A DNA stretch of 64,000 nucleotides. Source: Megalonaias nervosa. Taxonomy: Eukaryota > Mollusca > Bivalvia > Unionida > Unionidae. This document shows positions 60,493 to 64,000 of this stretch, in pieces. A model generated the notes under the pieces. That model saw nothing but the letters and a program-made list of their open reading frames with translations, ran no database searches and was not told the DNA's origin. Within the stretch, counting starts at the first letter, position 1; the number at the start of each line of letters is the position of its first letter. The stretch spans positions 62,001 to 126,000 of the forward strand of contig JAECUM010006663.1 in the NCBI GenBank assembly GCA_016617855.1. The letters run 5' to 3'. The position numbers and the translations under genes are program-made.

Positions 60493-61262
60493 TGAAGTTT
60501 AGTCCTACAATGTAAGATGTATCACATATTATTTATGTTTTAGTGTTACGTCTTACTACCCAAATAACGGCCTTGTATAGCATGTTTCAGTATCGGTTGA
60601 CATCGGAACGAGCAGTCAAAGTTTCAGGAATATCTCACACACTTGGCAGCCTATATCGACATTTTTCCACAAATTGATATGTAATTAATATACTTACTGT
60701 GCTGTTTTTATCCTGGTGGAATCAAAATCTGACACTAGCAAATGGACGCATTTTCATGGTCCGTTGACATTTGAATTTGTCGAAATGCAACGGTAGTCGA
60801 AGTATGTACAAGTAGGTTCATGGGGATATGTTTCTTGAACAAAGCGAAACATTGCTTACAGTTCCAGTAGGCATAATATATTTTTATTCGTTTCGTTAAA
60901 GAATAATATTTCAACTTAACATGATTTCGGCATTCCCGACTTTCATCACTTTCCAGTTAACTGAAATGTAGGCCAGTGAAACTTGAAAACATGTCCATTT
61001 ATTTTGTGAGAATTTGAATTTATTACAGAAAAGACATCAGAGTAAGTAAAGTCTGACTAAAACATTATGACTTTACTTTGTAGAAAAGCGTTGTTATTGG
61101 TTGCCAGCTGTGTGAGATATTCCTGAAAATTTGACTTTTGTTACGATGTTAGTCGACATCAAAACATGCTACACAGCACTGTTAGTTAGGCAGTAAGACC
61201 CAGACGCCCAAAACATCGATATCAGCATCGAGGTCTTACATGTAGGACTATGTAAAGTTGAG
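60493..61262. repeat. 770-bp foldback with ~110-170-bp imperfect arms
   Basis: Left arm words TAGTCCTACAATGTAAGATG, GTCTTACTACC, TAGCATGTTTCAGTATCGGT and TTTCAGGAATATCTCACACA. Right arm inverse: TGTGTGAGATATTCCTGAAA, ATGTTAGTCGACATCAAAAC then ATGCTACACA, GGCAGTAAGAC and TCTTACATGTAGGACTA. It lies between two pieces of the larger TIR element and may be its own nested MITE or part of its structure. Confidence 0.75.
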
Positions 61263-63570
61263 AGATAGCAACAAGCCATTGAGCTACATAGGGTTTGGAA
61301 ATAGAGTTTGTGCAACTGTACTAGTGGTAAATAAAGTCTATGCGTACTTTATAAACTTTTCAGTTGAACATAATGTATATCTTCGATGCATGTTTCAAAT
61401 ACCGAACTTTTAATTATGTTTTCCAGCTTTACAATAGCAGTTTATGATATTTTGTTGCACCTTACTGAAAACTGGTCAAAGTTATGGAAAAAAATCAACT
61501 GCCTTACTGAGATGGACACATCAGGGTTGGCAGGTCTTTATAAGTAATAAATGGATCAAAGATGGTCCATGATGGTTTTTGAGTCTTTGATTAAAAATTG
61601 TCTGTCCTTTGGCAGAGGTGAGATATAAAGGAAAGACTGATAAAAAAAATGATTTTATCAAAAACACTTGAGTAAGTGATGCAAGACTAGTTAAACATAT
61701 TAAGTGGCTCCTATGAAAACATCTGTAAATAGAAGCCCTATAAAGCAAGACATACTTAAGATGCTAATGAACATCAGCATTGCTCATCCATTGAGTAAGG
61801 AGGACCTTGATAGAGTAGTTTGACATTGGTTGTCATCAGGACCTGGAGGAAAACAATGCTTTACTTGAAATATTTTGAGATCTCAATAAACGCAAAAGTC
61901 AATTTAATATGATTATATTATTCCTTTTCATATTTAAAGTTTGTCAGGTGCCATGTTATGTGACAGATAATAGTTTTTAGAAAAGGGCCCTTTTGGGCAC
62001 ATGGAATTTGAGTCAGAGCTTGTGGAATATGAGTCCAGGCTTGTGATTTTTTTAATGTCACCAGTCCTGGGCTTGCATCTGAGAAAAATTTTCTTTGAGC
62101 ACTGCAAACAGTGTCTCAGCATGCATGTCTTTATCCACATTTGATACTGATTCTGCAAACATGGATTTCAATCGTGGCATATTTGTTGTTGCATTCCAAA
62201 TATTACACTAACTCATTTGCCACAAAAAATGTAGATAGCATATTTTACCATTCAACCCTAACTGTAGTTCAGTGGTGTATGGATCAGCTCAAATATAATT
62301 GTACAGATGCTTGATTCAATGCATAATCAGGGACTTGCACTCTGTCAGGGTGCATTTATAACTTCCCCTTCAAAAAGTCTCTCATAGAAAAGAAGCAGCA
62401 AAACTCAGACTAGCCAATACTGCAAAATTGTCCACTCTCTAGTCCACCTTGGTTATTAGGAAAAGGGCTCTGTCAGCCCTCTTATTTTTCAGAATAAGTT
62501 CAATAAAAATCAAAGCCTCCTATCATGGTCATGTATCCCTGTATGGTTTAAAAGATGGATAAAAGCTTGCAGTTACTGTTGCAGCACTTCATGGCACCAT
62601 CTTAACTGGTTACCAGATTAAATTTTCAGTTTTACAGCAGAAATTACAGTCATGCATATATCTTTGAACTACATCAAAACCAACCAAGTAACAAATTTCA
62701 AAACTTTTTCAAATTCCCTTTCCAAACTGAAATCCTTGCAGAACTTTATATTTGAAAACCCATTAATATATCAGATTTTAACAGCAGCTGATCTGCTCAT
62801 AAAATCTGGGAAAATATTCTGTATTGTTGGCTACCTTGTCATGCTCTTATTAATGGTAATAAAAGGGAAGGTAAAGTGGCCAAAATTGTCATTCAGTCAC
62901 CCATTTCAGAATGAAAGATTTCATATGGCGACTTGAAAAATTACATAAATTGGCATGTTCTGTATGCTTTGCTTCAGAACAGCAGACCCATCTTTGGAGT
63001 GTGGCATCCCTCATATATAATAATCACCGAGATGAAGTGGAATGAGCCACTTATGCATTGGACACACATGAGCTATACATAGTTCATGATGGGTGAATCT
63101 CAACTAAAAGTTGTCCATTGCCCTCTGTTGTGTTCATATGTGTCCTTTTCATAAATGTTGCTCATAGCACAGTGCTTGAAAAATCTGCTTGTTTGTTTGC
63201 GCTTTAATGATGGGTTGGTAAAGACCATAGTGTCATTTTAACAAACAAATAAAACTATGTTCAGATTATTGTTTCCATTCTGCACAAAAGTATTAAAAAG
63301 AATTGTCAATGTGTAAGTAAAGAATCTTGGAATTGACAACTAAGTTTTTCTTGTATATCAAGATTTTTAGCATCAGTCCAAAACCTTTCAAGTTGGTTGA
63401 TTACTTGGATTAGGGAAACAGATCTCTAACAATTACAAGGCATCATTCAATTGGCCATGCAGCTAGTGTACAAAGCTATTTTGTATAAAAATTTGCAAGA
63501 ACAGTTTTAAAGATTCATTTCATAGAAAGTTTTTTAATTTGCACTTTATCATAATATTTTTGTATTAAAG

Positions 63571-63644
63571 ATGGCTAGCAACAGACGAAGATGATGGTTT
63601 AATTGAAAGGGAGATAACTGCTTCTGGCTCACAGATGCTTACAA
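63571..63644 (+). CDS. LOXHD1: LOXHD1-like, PLAT domain C, exon 3 of 3
   Basis: A 74-nt exon completes the split Arg and reads WLATDEDDGLIEREITASGS then QMLT. N-R-W-L-A-T-D-E-D-D-G is the terminal PLAT signature, shared with exon 51840-51972. The acceptor TTGTATTAAAG ends at 63570 (phase 2); the donor GTAAGT at 63645 leaves in phase 1, so a further PLAT module is expected beyond the window. Domain C totals 155+158+74 = 387 nt, 129 codons. Confidence 0.95.
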
Positions 63645-64000
63645 GTAAGTTCTACATTTCGTTTTTTTTTTAGTAAATGTTTTTCATTTATTAAAAAAAA
63701 TGTTCTATCTCTTGCAAAACCATCACATTTTACACCTTTGTGAAATTTAATGTATCGGTGACACTTGATTTACGCCATAGATGCATTCCAAAGGTTATGG
63801 CATAAAAGATGGCATAAATCAAAAGTAATTTTCCCGTAGGGTACTTGTAAACTAAGGAAATTCTTGGGCAGATCATACCTCTAAGCTATAAGTAATGATT
63901 ATTTATGCATAATTTTTAATATTTTTAATACATATAATATGTAGGTGAGCTGTGTCATATCAACAACAGATTTTCACTTAGAGACTTCTGATGATGTCCA
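63645..64000 (+). other. start of next LOXHD1-like intron
   Basis: Consensus GTAAGT donor followed by AT-rich sequence to the window edge. No further exon is seen. Confidence 0.7.

Larger units (their letters stand above)
59823..61537. mobile_element. 1.7 kb TIR element, non-autonomous, hAT-like by target-site size
   Basis: Perfect 15-bp terminal inverted repeats AGACCTGCCAACCCT (59823-59837) and AGGGTTGGCAGGTCT (61523-61537). Flanks TTATAAGC (59815-59822) and TTATAAGT (61538-61545) form an 8-bp target-site duplication with one mismatch, the size expected for hAT elements. There is no ORF of transposase size. The interior holds two further foldback structures (60288-60430 and 60493-61262). 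Confidence 0.8.
58042..63570 (+). other. LOXHD1-like intron (5.5 kb)
   Basis: GTATGT donor to TTGTATTAAAG acceptor, phase 2. It carries a 1.7 kb TIR element (59823-61537). 58100-59810 and 61550-63560 show no recognised element or domain. Confidence 0.8.

Overview
This window is animal nuclear DNA, AT-rich, with introns, SINEs, LINE and LTR retrotransposon remnants, foldback elements, minisatellites and long microsatellites. The repeat types point to a mollusc, most likely a bivalve: tRNA-headed SINEs with CAA tails, repeats opening with a short palindrome and GGGGGTATAA, and diverged arrays carrying AGGTCA palindromes. That placement is inference from sequence style. No species marker was found.

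Two genuine protein-coding genes are visible, both on the plus strand. The first is the 3' end of cytoplasmic arginyl-tRNA synthetase (RARS1): a penultimate exon at 16898-17145, a 9.5 kb intron and a terminal exon at 26678-26787. The second is an internal part of a LOXHD1-like gene (tandem PLAT/LH2 domains). It has seven exons between 38512 and 63644 coding for three complete PLAT domains of 127, 129 and 129 codons. Each domain set starts and ends in phase 1. In order and detail the three domains look like PLAT 3, 4 and 5 of vertebrate LOXHD1. The gene runs off the right edge, and its expected upstream exons were not found between the RARS1 stop and 38512.

Layout: 1-9.1 kb is a decayed Ty3/Gypsy-type retrotransposon split by a LINE 3' end, a small hAT-like MITE and about 5 kb of DNA holding a 3.3 kb foldback element. 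9.2-16.9 kb is diverged repeats, a SINE and MITEs. 17.1-26.7 kb is the last RARS1 intron, with five minisatellite arrays and two SINE A insertions. 26.8-38.5 kb is intergenic or undetected 5' LOXHD1 territory with diverged repeats, two hairpins or palindromes and four long microsatellites. 38.5-64 kb is LOXHD1-like exons separated by introns holding SINEs, two abutting minisatellites, a DIRS-type retrotransposon remnant and a 1.7 kb TIR element with target-site duplication.

The two genes have no evident functional link: one acts in translation, the other codes for a membrane-associated PLAT repeat protein. I found no operon-like or defence-like system, CRISPR array or bona fide RNA gene. The most informative material is the exon and phase architecture of the PLAT gene and the nested mobile elements with readable target-site duplications.
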